A stretch of DNA of 64,000 bases from Phymorhynchus buccinoides (taxonomy: Eukaryota; Mollusca; Gastropoda; Neogastropoda; Raphitomidae), in the NCBI GenBank assembly GCA_017654935.2, contig CM065690.1:1519781-1583780 (forward strand), written 5' to 3'. Under the pieces are notes generated by a model, which made no database searches, had not been told where the DNA came from, and saw nothing but the letters and a program-made list of their open reading frames with translations. Both the position numbers and the translations under genes were made by a program. Shown piece by piece: positions 20,324-29,799 of the stretch. How positions within the stretch are numbered: position 1 is the stretch's first letter; each line of letters starts with the position of its first letter.

Positions 20324-20518
20324 AGGCCGTGTACACACATAAGCGGATATTCCAATGAGGAAACCCGTGCGCAATCTATAAATAAGTGAACCAAAGAAGG
20401 GAAAAAATTTGCGCACGTGTCCGAATTTCCCCTATGCGCGTAAACTTTTATCCTTCTGTCTTCCACTTATTTAGGGTTTTCCGTACGGAACTTCCGCATC
20501 TAATGTGAACCCGGCCTA
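20324..20518. mobile_element. GGCCGTGTACAC MITE, copy 1
   Basis: The ends are GGCCGTGTACACACAT and GTGAACCCGGCC. The second copy, in the other orientation, is at 37262-37442 with TAA on both sides, which suggests PIF/Harbinger-type 3-bp duplications. Here the left terminus became part of the tandem donor array. Confidence 0.75.
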
Positions 20519-20529
20519 ATGCTGTTTTA

Positions 20530-20890
20530 ATCCTCTTGCATTCTTCTTCTTTCACTTAGTTTCCTGTCACATGAGCGTAGATGCGTCATGCTGCCGTTAT
20601 GCGCCTAACTAAGAAATAGTTGGGCCCAGCATTTCCGACTTCGGCTGAAGAAACCTTTGTAAGAATTTATAGAAAAATAAGGCAGGAGAATGGACCAGTA
20701 AGGCAGAAAGATAGCAGATGACAGTAAGCAAAGGGAAAAGGCAGAGTCAAAGAGAGTGACCCTATTCTGAGATCCCCTCTGATGGCAGTTTCATCAAGCA
20801 CTAAGTTCTGGCTTATACACACTATGAAGAAGCTTCTATGCAAGAGGGTTAAATAGCAAGGCCTTGGTTTCCACTGTTGGTTTAACCCTT
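20530..20890. repeat. Dispersed repeat, shared inverted with 57740-57975
   Basis: TTTCCTGTCA, GTCATGCTGCCGTTATGCGC and GAATGGACCAGTAAGGCAGA recur in reverse complement at 57740-57975, where the repeat ends in an AAG tail. It is probably a SINE or LINE 3' end; the class is not determined. Confidence 0.65.
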
Positions 20891-21112
20891 CTGCTTTCCA
20901 TAAATTGGAAATCGAAATTTTTCATACTCGCTGTTCATTCTTTTAAATTTGTAACTGTAAGTTTTGGGAGTCAAATCTGACGCCATATATTTTATTATAT
21001 ATGGGCCTGAATTTTTCTGTCTGGCGATATGCGACAAACTGTATATTCCAAGCGTTACAGTATTGCCTGCAGAGCCAACCGTTATGAAATTTGACAGAAT
21101 TGTTCCTCTGCG

Positions 21113-21763
21113 TTGGAGATCAGTATTGAATGTTTTGTTGCAGAGAGCGTGAAAAGGATCCCCACTTCGCCCCCAAGGGGTCGTTTGAATACGAGTTTGG
21201 CATGTTTGGAGATCAGTATTGAATGTTTTGTTGCAGAGAGCATGAAAAGGATCCCCACTTCGCCCCCAAGGGGTCGTTTGAATACGAGTTTGGCATGTTT
21301 GGAGATCAGTATTGAATGTTTTGTTGCAGAGAGCATGAAAAGGATCCCCACTTCGCCCCCAAGGGGTCGTTTGAATACGAGTTTGGCATGTTTGGAGATC
21401 AGTATTGAATGTTTTGTTGCAGAGAGCGTGAAAAGGATCCCCACTTCGCCCCCAAGGGGTCGTTTGAATACGAGTTTGGCATGTTTGGAGATCAGTATTG
21501 AATGTTTTGTTGCAGAGAGCATGAAAAGGATCCCCACTTCGCCCCCAAGGGGTCGTTTGAATACGAGTTTGGCATGTTTGGAGATCAGTATTGAATGTTT
21601 TGTTGCAGAGAGCATGAAAAGGATCCCCACTTCGCCCCCAAGGGGTCGTTTGAATACGAGTTTGGCATGTTTGGAGATCAGTATTGAATGTTTTGTTGCA
21701 GAGAGCGTGAAAAGGATCCCCACTTCGCCCCCAAGGGGTCGTTTGAATACGAGTTTGGCATGC
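21113..21763 (+). repeat. NONO: 7-copy 93-bp array carrying the exon 4 acceptor and exon start
   Basis: The unit begins TTGGAGATCAGTATTGAATG, continues with TTTTGTTGCAG|AGAGCG and ends with about 60 exon bases up to TTTGGCATG. Copies start at 21113, 21206, 21299, 21392, 21485, 21578 and 21671; only the last leads into the rest of the exon. All seven keep an intact acceptor. In the gene's reading frame each unit meets TGA just after GGAGATCAGTAT, so upstream acceptors would give a truncated product unless the units are removed. The long open frames on both strands arise because 93 is a multiple of 3. Confidence 0.95.
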
Positions 21764-21898
21764 GGTGGAAGCAGTTGGCGGAGATGGAGAAGAGGAGGGT
21801 AGAGTCTGTGAAGCAGGAAATGGACGACGCTCGACTCAAACTAGAGGACGAAATGCAGTTGGCTCTCTACGACTTTCAGGCCGACCAGATCAGACAGG
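21702..21898 (+). CDS. NONO: DBHS protein, exon 4: end of NOPS, start of coiled coil
   Basis: 197 bp from the last acceptor of the array to donor GACAGG|GTCAGT (phase 2 to 1). It encodes EREKDPHFAPKGSFEYEFGM, then RWKQLAEMEKRR and a charged helix through DEMQLALYDFQADQIRQ. The GSFEYEFGMRWK motif is diagnostic of DBHS NOPS. The helix that follows is the antiparallel and extended coiled coil used for dimerisation and polymerisation in this family. Confidence 0.93.
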
Positions 21899-22029
21899 GT
21901 CAGTGAATGTCATAGAAACGAGGGAAACAACACTTGGGTTTGAAGTCCCCTCGCTTCAGTTACTTTGACGGCAGACGCACGCATAGAAGGTCAGACAGAG
22001 ACAAAAGCATTAGTTTCATGGTATTAGTA

Positions 22030-22200
22030 CAGTGGAACCTCCCTTATAAGACCTCCCGTTATAAGACTCCTTCCCACATAAGACCTACTTCTCTGAGACA
22101 TTGCCCTTCTTTGTATCAAAATTGCCTCCCTTATAAGACCCCTCCCTTGTAAGACCTCATTTTGGATGATTTTGAAGGTCTTATAGGGGTGGTTCCACAG
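22030..22200. mobile_element. MITE, CAGTGGAACC family, copy 2
   Basis: It starts CAGTGGAACCTCCCTTATAA and ends GGTGGTTCCACAG, with TA on both sides. It is a slightly diverged relative of 8558-8752, in intron 4. Confidence 0.82.
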
Positions 22201-22464
22201 TATGACATAAACTATGTTATACTAATACAGGAAATTATTAAAACACGAAAAATACACAATGACCATAGAGTCCAAAACTAACTCCCCTGAATTTCGTCAA
22301 TAGGTCTTATTTGATGAAATTCAAGGAAGATCATTCTAAGTTTACAAGTGGCATACAATTTATTTTCCCGTTTATAATTTTTTTAATTGTTACAACAGAT
22401 AATAAAGTATTCATGAATGTTGACTAATATAATTGACTGTCAGTGTTTTGCTCTCTCCCTGTAA

Positions 22465-22740
22465 TTTTGATAGCAGCAGTTATTTGCTGGTATAGTGATG
22501 GTACAAATGCAACAGCTAGGGATGAGAACATTACCTGTGTGACCGTTTTTGATTACCACGCCACGTGGGCAGCCACACTCCGACTTCGGAGGATTTTAGA
22601 CAGATTATATTATGCTAGGAGCTTGTCATGGCTTGAGACAATCCCCGCACAACCATTCAGAACATAACATTTTGATGTAGCCTTGGTGTTCTAGCTTATG
22701 TCAACTGGTCTGACACAGCCTCATGCCAAGGCGCCTGATA
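22465..22740. repeat. Dispersed ~270-bp repeat, copy 1
   Basis: It contains GGTACAAATGCAAC, AGGGATGAGAAC, GTGTGACCGTTTTTGATTAC and TGTAGCCTTGGTGTTCTAGC. The reverse complement is present at about 48005-48300, and a shorter piece at 39516-39660. It is a SINE-like dispersed family whose class is unresolved. Confidence 0.7.
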
Positions 22741-22747
22741 CAGTGCA

Positions 22748-22962
22748 GGGCTCCCAATCGTCCCGCAAAACAAAGGGTCCTAGGGACTCCTTCACTTACA
22801 GTATAGAGGGTCCTAGAGGCGGGATAGAGGGTCCCAGTGGCATAGCGAATGCTGAAAAGAATTTTTCTAGTGCATCCCTGGGACCCCCTGCACATTCTTT
22901 TAGAGGGTCCGTTAGAATTTTGGTGCTTCATAGACCCCCAAATGGGGGTCCCTGGGAACTGT
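22748..22962. mobile_element. GGGCTCCCA-family MITE, full copy
   Basis: It starts GGGCTCCCAATCGTCCCG and ends GGGGGTCCCTGGGA. The internal blocks TATAGAGGGTCCTAGAGGC and GCATCCCTGGGACCCC match the copies near 18795 and 59127. GTGCA flanks both ends. It lies just before the exon 5 acceptor. Confidence 0.75.
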
Positions 22963-23003
22963 GCAGTGTGACTATTTTAGTGTTGCTATGTTGCTTCTTT
23001 CAG

Positions 23004-23091
23004 ACCTGCTTCGTCAACAGGAGGAGCTGCGGCGGTTAGAAGAACTGAAGAACCAGGACCGCATGAGACGACAACAGGAACTGGAAATGAG
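23004..23091 (+). CDS. NONO: DBHS protein, exon 5: coiled coil
   Basis: 88 bp from acceptor GCTTCTTTCAG|ACCTGC to donor ATGAG|GTACAT. With the split Asp codon it encodes DLLRQQEELRRLEELKNQDR, then MRRQQELEMR. This is the central DBHS coiled coil. It matches the family closely in sequence and register. Confidence 0.93.
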
Positions 23092-23404
23092 GTACATACA
23101 CCCCTCCCCCCCTTCAATGTGGTGTGTGTGCGCTAGACTAGGGCTTGATGAGACGGCAGTAACTGGAGATGAAGTACACCTCTCTCTGGGAGCCTTTGAA
23201 AGTTGTTACGCCATTTGTGTGTGAGAGAAGAGAGAGAGAATATGTGTAAGAGTGCATTTGGGGGTGGGGTGGAGGGACACGTTGCCTGTGTGCTTGAACG
23301 CTGTTACTTGTAAAGCGCTTTGTTTCAGATAGCCCCAAACAGAATAAAATCCTCATACCTAACTAGCCAGTCTAGGACGTTTTATTTGAGCGGAAGGTTA
23401 TTGC

Positions 23405-23512
23405 TCATGCTCACCCCACCCAACCACCCATTTGGGGCAAAGCATTGTCATGTAAATCACATGCGTATTCTCACTCATTCACCCATTCATCTGGAGCAAC
23501 GTTCCAAGCAAA
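23405..23512. repeat. Left flank of the DIRS insertion: ~95-bp repeat unit
   Basis: This unit (TGGGGCAAAGC, AATCACATGCG, CAACGTTCCAAGCAAATCCTC) is repeated on the right of the DIRS element at 29644-29770, where one junction is uninterrupted. The retrotransposon sits inside this small tandem array. Confidence 0.8.
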
Positions 23513-23533
23513 TCCTCAATCTATTCTATCATC

Positions 23534-23660
23534 CTTACCATTCCACTACAAAGTGCATATTTGTACAAGATTAGCTTGGAAGACAGAAATAAAACCAAGA
23601 GTGTCTTACTACCACAACTCCCAATCCAGGTAACTTCCGGTTAAGCAGACTACTCACTTT
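23534..23660 (+). repeat. DIRS left inverted terminal repeat
   Basis: 127 bp from CTTACCATTCCACTACAAAG to GACTACTCACTTT, identical in reverse complement to 29474-29600 as far as read by eye. The outer 21 bp (23513-23533) are unique to this end. Confidence 0.9.
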
Positions 23661-23889
23661 TCTTTCAAGCTAGCATGGAAGGCAGGTTTGTTTTTCTGTT
23701 TCTCCAGGAATTTTGTCTCCTGCTTTCAGCTTAATGAGTGTCTTTTGTTTTCCTTTGGTTTTCCTTGTGTTGCTTTGCTACTTGGGTAAGTTCGTTCGGC
23801 CCTCCCCCCTTTTTGGTTGTAATCTTTGTGAAGATTTCGGGCCTGTTGGTCAAAAGGTGGGCGTGGCTTCTGGCTTCGGGTTTCGCGTT

Positions 23890-25669
23890 ATGGAATCTAC
23901 TCCTTCTAAAGAAGGTTGTAGATTCTTCGGCGTTAGTTAGCAAACCTTCAAGTAGTTCAACTAAGGAACCTCAGCCTTCTCCTCCCAGGGATGACAAAGA
24001 CCGTTTTCTAAAATCTAGTCCTTCAGAAAAGTCTTTGTCCAAGTCAAATCTCGGTCAAGAAGTTCGAGTAAGTCTCATTCTTCGCGTTCGGTTCAAGATA
24101 CAAAGCAAGTGGTGTCGGAATTGCTGGCTCATTTGCGTTCTACGGGCGAATAGTCTTCGGCCATGCCGTTCTCCTTCTCCCAAGTGGATTCGGCTGGTTT
24201 GGTCCAGCACATTTCGGTGGATGATTCTCATGTTGTTGGGTGTTTTGGACGTTGACCCGGCCTTTTCAACGGTTGGTCTTCCACTCCAGGATTCGTTGTC
24301 CGTTGAAGATCTCTCACGGATGGAGCTGCAACCGGCATCCGGGTTTTTCCCGAACAAGGTCAGTACGGCTCTTCTAGCCAAGCTAGCTCCCGTACCCCAT
24401 TGGTTCCTGGCGTTCATGATACCGCACGGGCACTTCCGGTTCTGGAAGAAGAAGCTGCGAAGAAACCGGTGGTGCTGTCCGACTTGTCTTACAGAGCTAT
24501 AGACAACCGGGCGGTACCCACCGATGCCACCATTACGCCTGGTGATGCCGGCCGAAAAACGGACGATGCCGCTAATGGGGGTAGCTTCCCTGGCGACGGC
24601 AGCCTCGGTGCCTTAGGCACCGGGCCGGCATCCGCACCCGGAGTTCTCCGAGCGGACCGGCCACGGCGACATGGTCTCGCGGGTCCACCACGGGCACGGC
24701 GGCTACGGCCTCTCCCGTGGGTGGTCCCTGGCGACGGCAGCCTCGGTGCCTTGGGCACCGGGCCGGCATCCGCACCCGGGGTTCTCCGGAGCGGACCGGC
24801 CACGGCAACATGGTCTCGCGGGTCCACCACGGGCACGTCGGCTACGGCCTCTCCCGTTGGTGGTCCCTGGCGACGGCAGCCTCGGTGCCTTAGGCACCGG
24901 GCCGGTATCCGCACCCAGAGTTCTCCGAGCGGACCGGCCACAGCGACATGGTCTCGCGGGTCCACCACGGGCACGGCGGCTACGGCCTCTCCCGTGGGTG
25001 GTCCCTGGCGACGGCAGCCTCGGTGCCTTAGGCACCGGGCCGGCATCCGCACCCGGGGTTCTCCGGAGCGGACCGGCCACGGCGACATGGTCTCGCGGGT
25101 CCACCACGGTCACGGCGGCTACGGCCTCTCCCGTGGGTAGTCCCCAGGCCCAGGGCCGTACGACGGCGGGCAGTCAGTCCATGGGACGTTTGCCTCAGCC
25201 CGTACCAGTCACGCCCGTTACCGCTGGTATGGTTCTTCAGCGGACCTACTCTCACCAGGAGGTTATGGACCTTTTGTCGGTTGTTCTTCCTTCGGTCAGT
25301 CAGCTCAACCAGCGGCGTCAGTTACGACTTCGGGTCACACGGTGGATTCTATGGAAGAGGTTTTTTCAGATCCTTCTGTTTCTGTCATTCAAGGGTATCT
25401 GGCGGCCTTGCAGCCTTACTGCGCTCCTTCTTTCACGGTTGCAACCGAGAGTTGTTCAACCGTACCCTTGTTGTCTTCCTTCTGAACGAATTTTTGCGGG
25501 GGCAACGGCCCCGGCTTCGCCGTTCTTTCGAATGATGTCTGTTCTGGCAGGCATGGTTTCTTCTGATTACAACCATGAGTTGTTCAACCAGTTGTCTCGT
25601 TCACCCGTTCCAGTAATCCTTTTTGGTCTGGTTCCGTCCCGATCGAACTATACTGTCCGGCTAACATGA
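23890..25669 (+). pseudogene. DIRS ORF1 (gag-like), broken
   Basis: Starting at MESTPSKEGCRFFGVS the frame breaks early. Ser/Lys-rich pieces (KPSSSSTKEPQPSPPRDDK, SEKSLSKSNLGQE) continue in other frames with stops near 24150-24290. From 24400 a long open stretch begins MVPGVHDTARALPV, followed by a GC-rich 138-bp tandem repeat and a C-terminal part to about 25669. The position before the reverse transcriptase and the Ser-rich, repetitive composition fit a gag-like protein. No zinc knuckle was seen. Confidence 0.6.
24592..25140 (+). repeat. 138-bp GC-rich tandem repeat in DIRS ORF1, about 4 units
   Basis: Units starting GGCGACGGCAGCCTCGG lie at 24592, 24730, 24869 and 25007. Spacing is 138, 139 and 138 bp. 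138 bp equals 46 codons, so the units largely keep frame apart from one single-base change. GC content is far above the rest of the element. Confidence 0.9.
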
Positions 25670-26316
25670 TCTTCCATGCCCAGCCGTCAGCTCAGTTGTT
25701 TGACTGGGTGGCGTTGAAATGGGTTAAGTCTACGTCACGTTTGCACACTGTTTCGCCTTTTGTCTACATGTTTTCCTTTTCGGTGGGGACATTTCCGCGT
25801 CATCTGGTTAGATTTGACGTCATGCGATAGCAACTATGTTGCTGTTTCGGTCTGTCCCTACGTCAGAGGTAGTTTTTTATTTTTACCTTCCAACGGTCTT
25901 AGCATGTAGAGTTGGTTACGAAGTGCAGTCGCACATTCGTACCGTGGCTTCTCAGTTTGCTAGTTCAGAGGTTGAATCTGCTGTTTTGCGGATTCTCATC
26001 TTAATCATTTAGTACTAGCTGTCTCTTCCCGTCATCGATCCTTTGCTTGCCCATTCTGAACAAGTCTTGTCCAAATGTGGGCCATTTTGTTTTTGACTCA
26101 GACTCGCCACTTCGATTTTTTTGGTTCGAAAGGGCGTAGCAGCGTGTGGTGGCCCGGTCCGGCCACTCATAGTCCGTTTTGTATCGGCCTTGGCTGCTCT
26201 AGGTGACTCCATGCGGAGTTTGTCATCTCCTGGCTGCTTTTCCAGGATGTTGTCTCGGTGGAGTCCACTCAGGTTCTGCCCCAGGATGATGCTTTCGGTA
26301 CCCTTCTGTCTCGTGG

Positions 26317-27942
26317 GTGCCGATTGTCTTTTCTCCACCTGCAGATCCTCTTCGCTTTCAGATCTTGGATGCAGAGGTCAAGTCCCTTCTGGACAAGGGT
26401 GCTGTGATTCCAGTACCCAACCCAGGCCCGGGTTTCTACTCGCGCATGTTCACTGTACCAAAGAAGAACTGTGAGTTCCGTCCAGTGCTGGACTTGTCTC
26501 CTCTCAATGCTTTTCTGCGCCCCATGGCGTTCAGAATGGAGACGGCTGCTTCGGTTCACAACTTCATCCAGCCGGGGGATTGGGCGACTTCCATAGACCT
26601 CAAGGATGCCTTTTTCCATATTTCGATCCACCCAGATCGAAGGCATCTCTTGAGGTTCGTATGGGGGAACACGACTTATCAGTTCGTAGCCCTTCCCTCC
26701 GGGCTCTCTCTGGCCCCTTGGATTTTCACCATGGTGGTCAGGGAGTTCGTCGGCGTGGCCGGGTCCAGAGGGATCCGGCTCAAGGTGTACCTGGACGGCT
26801 GGCTCACCTCGGCTCAGTCCAGGGACCGGTGCCAGGAACACACTTCGGAGCTCCAGGACCTGTCCGTCCAGGTTGGTTTTCAACATGAACGTCAAAAAGT
26901 CGGATTAGACTCCGGCCCAGGAATTCAAATTTCTGGGGATGGTCTTCAATACCCAGACGTTCACGGTCTGTCCGTCTCCGGATCAGATCCAGTCCATTCA
27001 GTCCTTTCGGGAAAGTGTTCTGTTGGCAGGTTCAGCAACGGTTCGTCAACTTCTCAAGTTGCTGGGCATCATGGAGTCTTTGGCAGACCTTTTGCCTCTG
27101 GGACGTCTGCACAGGCGTCCGTTACAACGAAAGTGTGCGGAACTCAGGGTTTCTCATCTTCCTCTGGAATCTCAGATTGTTTTGGGCTCGTGGTTTCGCG
27201 GCTCAGTTCTCCAGTGGTTGGATCTGGTTTGGCTGGGGTCCTCTGTTCCCAGTCGGCCTCTCCACCATCAAGAATTCCTTTTCACGGATGCATCAAAGGA
27301 AGGTTGGGGGGCTCATCTGGACCGGTGAGAGGTTTCGGGGTTGTGGTCCAAGCAGATTCGTCTCTCCACATCAATTTTCTGGAGATGGAGGCGGTTTCCC
27401 TCGCGCTCAAAGCGCTACTTCCCCTGCTACGAGGCAAGTGGGTCACAGTTTGTGGCGACAACTCCACTTGCCTCTCGTACCTTCGGCGTCAGGGGGGCAC
27501 GAAATCGTCTTCACTCTCCAGGAAGGCAGAGGAGATCCTGCTTTGGACTGCACAGAATTCCATTCTTCTAACCGTGGAGTTCTTTCCCGGGAAGTTGAAT
27601 GTTCTCGCCGACCAGCTGGGCCGTTCCAACCAGGTGATTGCAACGGAGTGGACTCTCGTCCATCAGGTCCTTCAACCCATTTGGTCAATGTGGGGAAACC
27701 CACACATCGACTTGTTTGCAACTCGCTTCAGCCGGCGTCTTCCGCTTTTCGTCTCCCCGTTGGCAGATCCCTTGGCATGGGCAAGAAATGCCTTCAGTCT
27801 CCAGTGGACGGGTCTGTGGGCCTACGCCTACCCATCCACAGCTCTTCTTCCAAAGGTGTTGGAAAGGTGTGCTCGGGAGCGTCCTGCTCTGATCCTCATA
27901 GCGTCAGGATGGGAAACTGTCCGTTGTTCCCCGAGCTGTTAG
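26317..27942 (+). pseudogene. DIRS ORF2: reverse transcriptase, RNase H, methyltransferase-like
   Basis: RT motifs: VPKKNCEFRPVLDLSPLNAF, SIDLKDAFFHISIHP, LPSGLSLAPWIFT, and the active-site box YLDGWL at 26788-26805, where the family has YLDDWL. The second catalytic Asp is Gly here. A frameshift near 26890 moves the connection domain and the first RNase H motif (LFTDASKEGWGAHL, to about 27328) into another frame. A second shift returns to the first frame for FLEMEAVSLAL, CGDNSTC and NVLADQLGR. The end, HIDLFATRFSRRLP and DPLAWARNAFS, matches the methyltransferase-like region of DIRS ORF2. The open frame between the shifts is only a shadow. Confidence 0.88.
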
Positions 27943-28069
27943 CTCTCACCCACGTTCCGGGTGTTCCCCTCCAGTTGTCACCAAGTCACTTGTTCAACCG
28001 CGGACAGGCGTTCCACATCGAAATCCTGCCGTCCTTCACCTGACCGCTTGGCTACTTTGCGGTCAGGAT

Positions 28070-29113
28070 TGCGGTCACAGGGTCTGAAAGGTGAAACCAT
28101 TGAAGTGATTCTTCAATCCCGTCGTCAAAGCATGAATACCTTGTATTCCTTGCGTTGGACCTCTTGGTTCAATTTCTGTTCAATGAGTCTTTTTCTCCTT
28201 TGCACCCGACTGGTGCTCAGTTTGTTTTCTTTTCGTCTCATTTGCATAATGAGAAGGGCCTCTTGGACCAAACTTGTCAGGTTATAAGTCGGCAGTTAGC
28301 ACTATTTCGATTGCTACTGGTCGTCAACCTTCCTTTGCTTCTTCTGTCTTGGTTTCCCATTTTTTGGATGGTTTGCGTAATAAGTCGATTCGCCCAACCA
28401 TCAGACTTCCGCTATGGGACGTTTTTTCTTGTGCTTCACTTTCTCAGGTCAGAATGTGAACCGCTTTCTTCGTTATCTTTTAAGCTTCTTTCTGTTATAA
28501 CGCTTTTCCTCGTTAGTCTTGCCTTAGCGAGACGTGTGAGTGGTATCCACGCTCTTAGCGGTTTAGTTAATGATTATGAATTCGCGGAGGATGGTTCCTC
28601 GATCTCCCTGGCTTTTCTACCGGAATTCCGTGCGAAAAATCAATCGGCTCAGCAAGCTTCTCCGTTGGTTGTTATCGAAAGTCTCTCTAACATCCTCGCT
28701 CCGGACGATGAGGAAAATGTCTGTGTCCGGTTCGCTGTTTGCGGGCATATCTCCTTCGTTCAGTCTCGTTCCGTAGCCAGAAACGCCGCCTTTTCATTTC
28801 TTTGAATTCCAACTATTCAAATGATATCCGTAAGGCCACTTTGGCTCGCTGGTTAGTCGAGTTGATTCGACTAGCCTACTCCCACGCCGATCGTTCTGCG
28901 CCCCCAGGTATACGGGCTCACGAAGTTAGGGCTATTAGCACCTCACTAGTCTTGGTCAGGGGTGTTCCAGTCCCTTCCTTATGTCCTCCGCCTTCTGGAA
29001 GTCGGAGACTACATTTACCTCTTTCTGCCTGCGCGAGTTTTCTACTCTCCGGCAGGACAACACGTTTGGCATTCGATGTGCTGTGTTGTCCTCCAAGACG
29101 GTGTCCTTTTGAG
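28070..29113 (+). pseudogene. DIRS tyrosine recombinase, broken
   Basis: Pieces in several frames follow the recombinase order. The core-binding part is GLKGETIEVILQSRRQS and SGYKSAVSTISIATGRQPS, then FLDGLRNKSIRPTIRLPLWD. The region of the first catalytic Arg is SLALARRVSGIHALS. The H-x-x-R box is GIRAHEVRAISTS (about 28915). The last motif reads TTFTSFCLRE, with Cys at 29025-29027 where the family has the catalytic Tyr. Stop at about 29113. Multiple stops and shifts, with the lost nucleophile, make it non-functional. Confidence 0.8.
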
Positions 29114-29297
29114 GTTTGACTTATTGTCTGTTTGTTTTTATAGACTTATGTCTTTTGGGGGATATGTAAACATGATTTGCTGTTTTACCTTCTTATTTTA
29201 GATGGTATGTGTGTGTTTATGTGGTATCTCTGTCATGGTTTGTTCCATGGTTCTCAGAGTAGTGCTTAACCATTACCCACCTCCTTGTTGGTAATCA

Positions 29298-29395
29298 TGC
29301 ACTTTGTAGTGGAATGGTAAGGATGATAGAATAGATTGAGGAATTTTTATTAATTCTACTATCTATTTTATCTATATACTTACCATTCCACTACA
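29298..29395. repeat. DIRS internal complementary region
   Basis: 29298-29342 is the reverse complement of the left outer end (23513-23557). 29336-29395 is the reverse complement of the right outer end (29584-29643). The two arms meet over TTGAGGA. This composite is thought to template circularisation in DIRS elements and records the joined-end sequence. Confidence 0.92.
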
Positions 29396-29473
29396 TTTAA
29401 TTGACCCACCCACCTCCCTCCTAATGGTTTTTGAACGTGTACCTTCCCTTTTTATTAGATGCTTGCTTTCAAG

Positions 29474-29600
29474 AAAGTGAGTAGTCTGCTTAACCGGAAG
29501 TTACCTGGATTGGGAGTTGTGGTAGTAAGACACTCTTGGTTTTATTTCTGTCTTCCAAGCTAATCTTGTACAAATATGCACTTTGTAGTGGAATGGTAAG
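29474..29600 (-). repeat. DIRS right inverted terminal repeat
   Basis: This is the reverse complement of 23534-23660. The outer 43 bp beyond it (29601-29643, TATATAGATAAAATAGATAG onward) differ from the left end, as usual for DIRS ITRs. Confidence 0.9.
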
Positions 29601-29643
29601 TATATAGATAAAATAGATAGTAGAATTAATAAAAATTCCTCAA

Positions 29644-29790
29644 ACTCACCCGCCTGGGGCAAAGCGTTGTAATGTAAATCACATGCGCATTCTCACTCAT
29701 TCACCAATTCATTTGGGGCAACGTTCCAAGCAAATCCTCAAACTCGCCCATCTGGGACAAAGCGTGATATACTAAGGGCTGCATACTGAC
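29644..29790. repeat. Right flank repeat units with uninterrupted DIRS target site
   Basis: The ~95-bp flank unit continues after the element. At 29731-29745 the sequence CAAATCCTCAAACTC is intact. This is the paralogous empty version of the target that the element split. Confidence 0.8.
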
Positions 29791-29799
29791 TTGACCCTG

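Larger units (their letters stand above)
23513..29643 (+). mobile_element. DIRS-type tyrosine-recombinase retrotransposon, full structure, mutated
   Basis: A 6.1-kb element in intron 5. It has 127-bp inverted terminal repeats (23534-23660 and 29474-29600, inverted), unequal outer ends, and an internal complementary region (29298-29395) complementary to both outer ends. The order of parts is gag-like ORF1, then reverse transcriptase with RNase H and a methyltransferase-like tail, then tyrosine recombinase. This is the layout of DIRS1-like elements, which replicate through a circle and integrate without a target duplication. TCCTCAA is shared by both ends, the internal region and a neighbouring empty site. 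Frameshifts and lost catalytic residues show this copy is inactive. Confidence 0.92.

Noticed and set aside
21082..21802. Open frames of over 200 codons on both strands across the 93-bp array
   Set aside because: The unit is a multiple of three with no stop in those frames. They are periodic artefacts of the amplified acceptor, not genes.
24489..25113. Long minus-strand frames rich in Arg/Pro/Ala
   Set aside because: They are antisense to the GC-rich 138-bp repeat in DIRS ORF1, where stops are rare in all frames.
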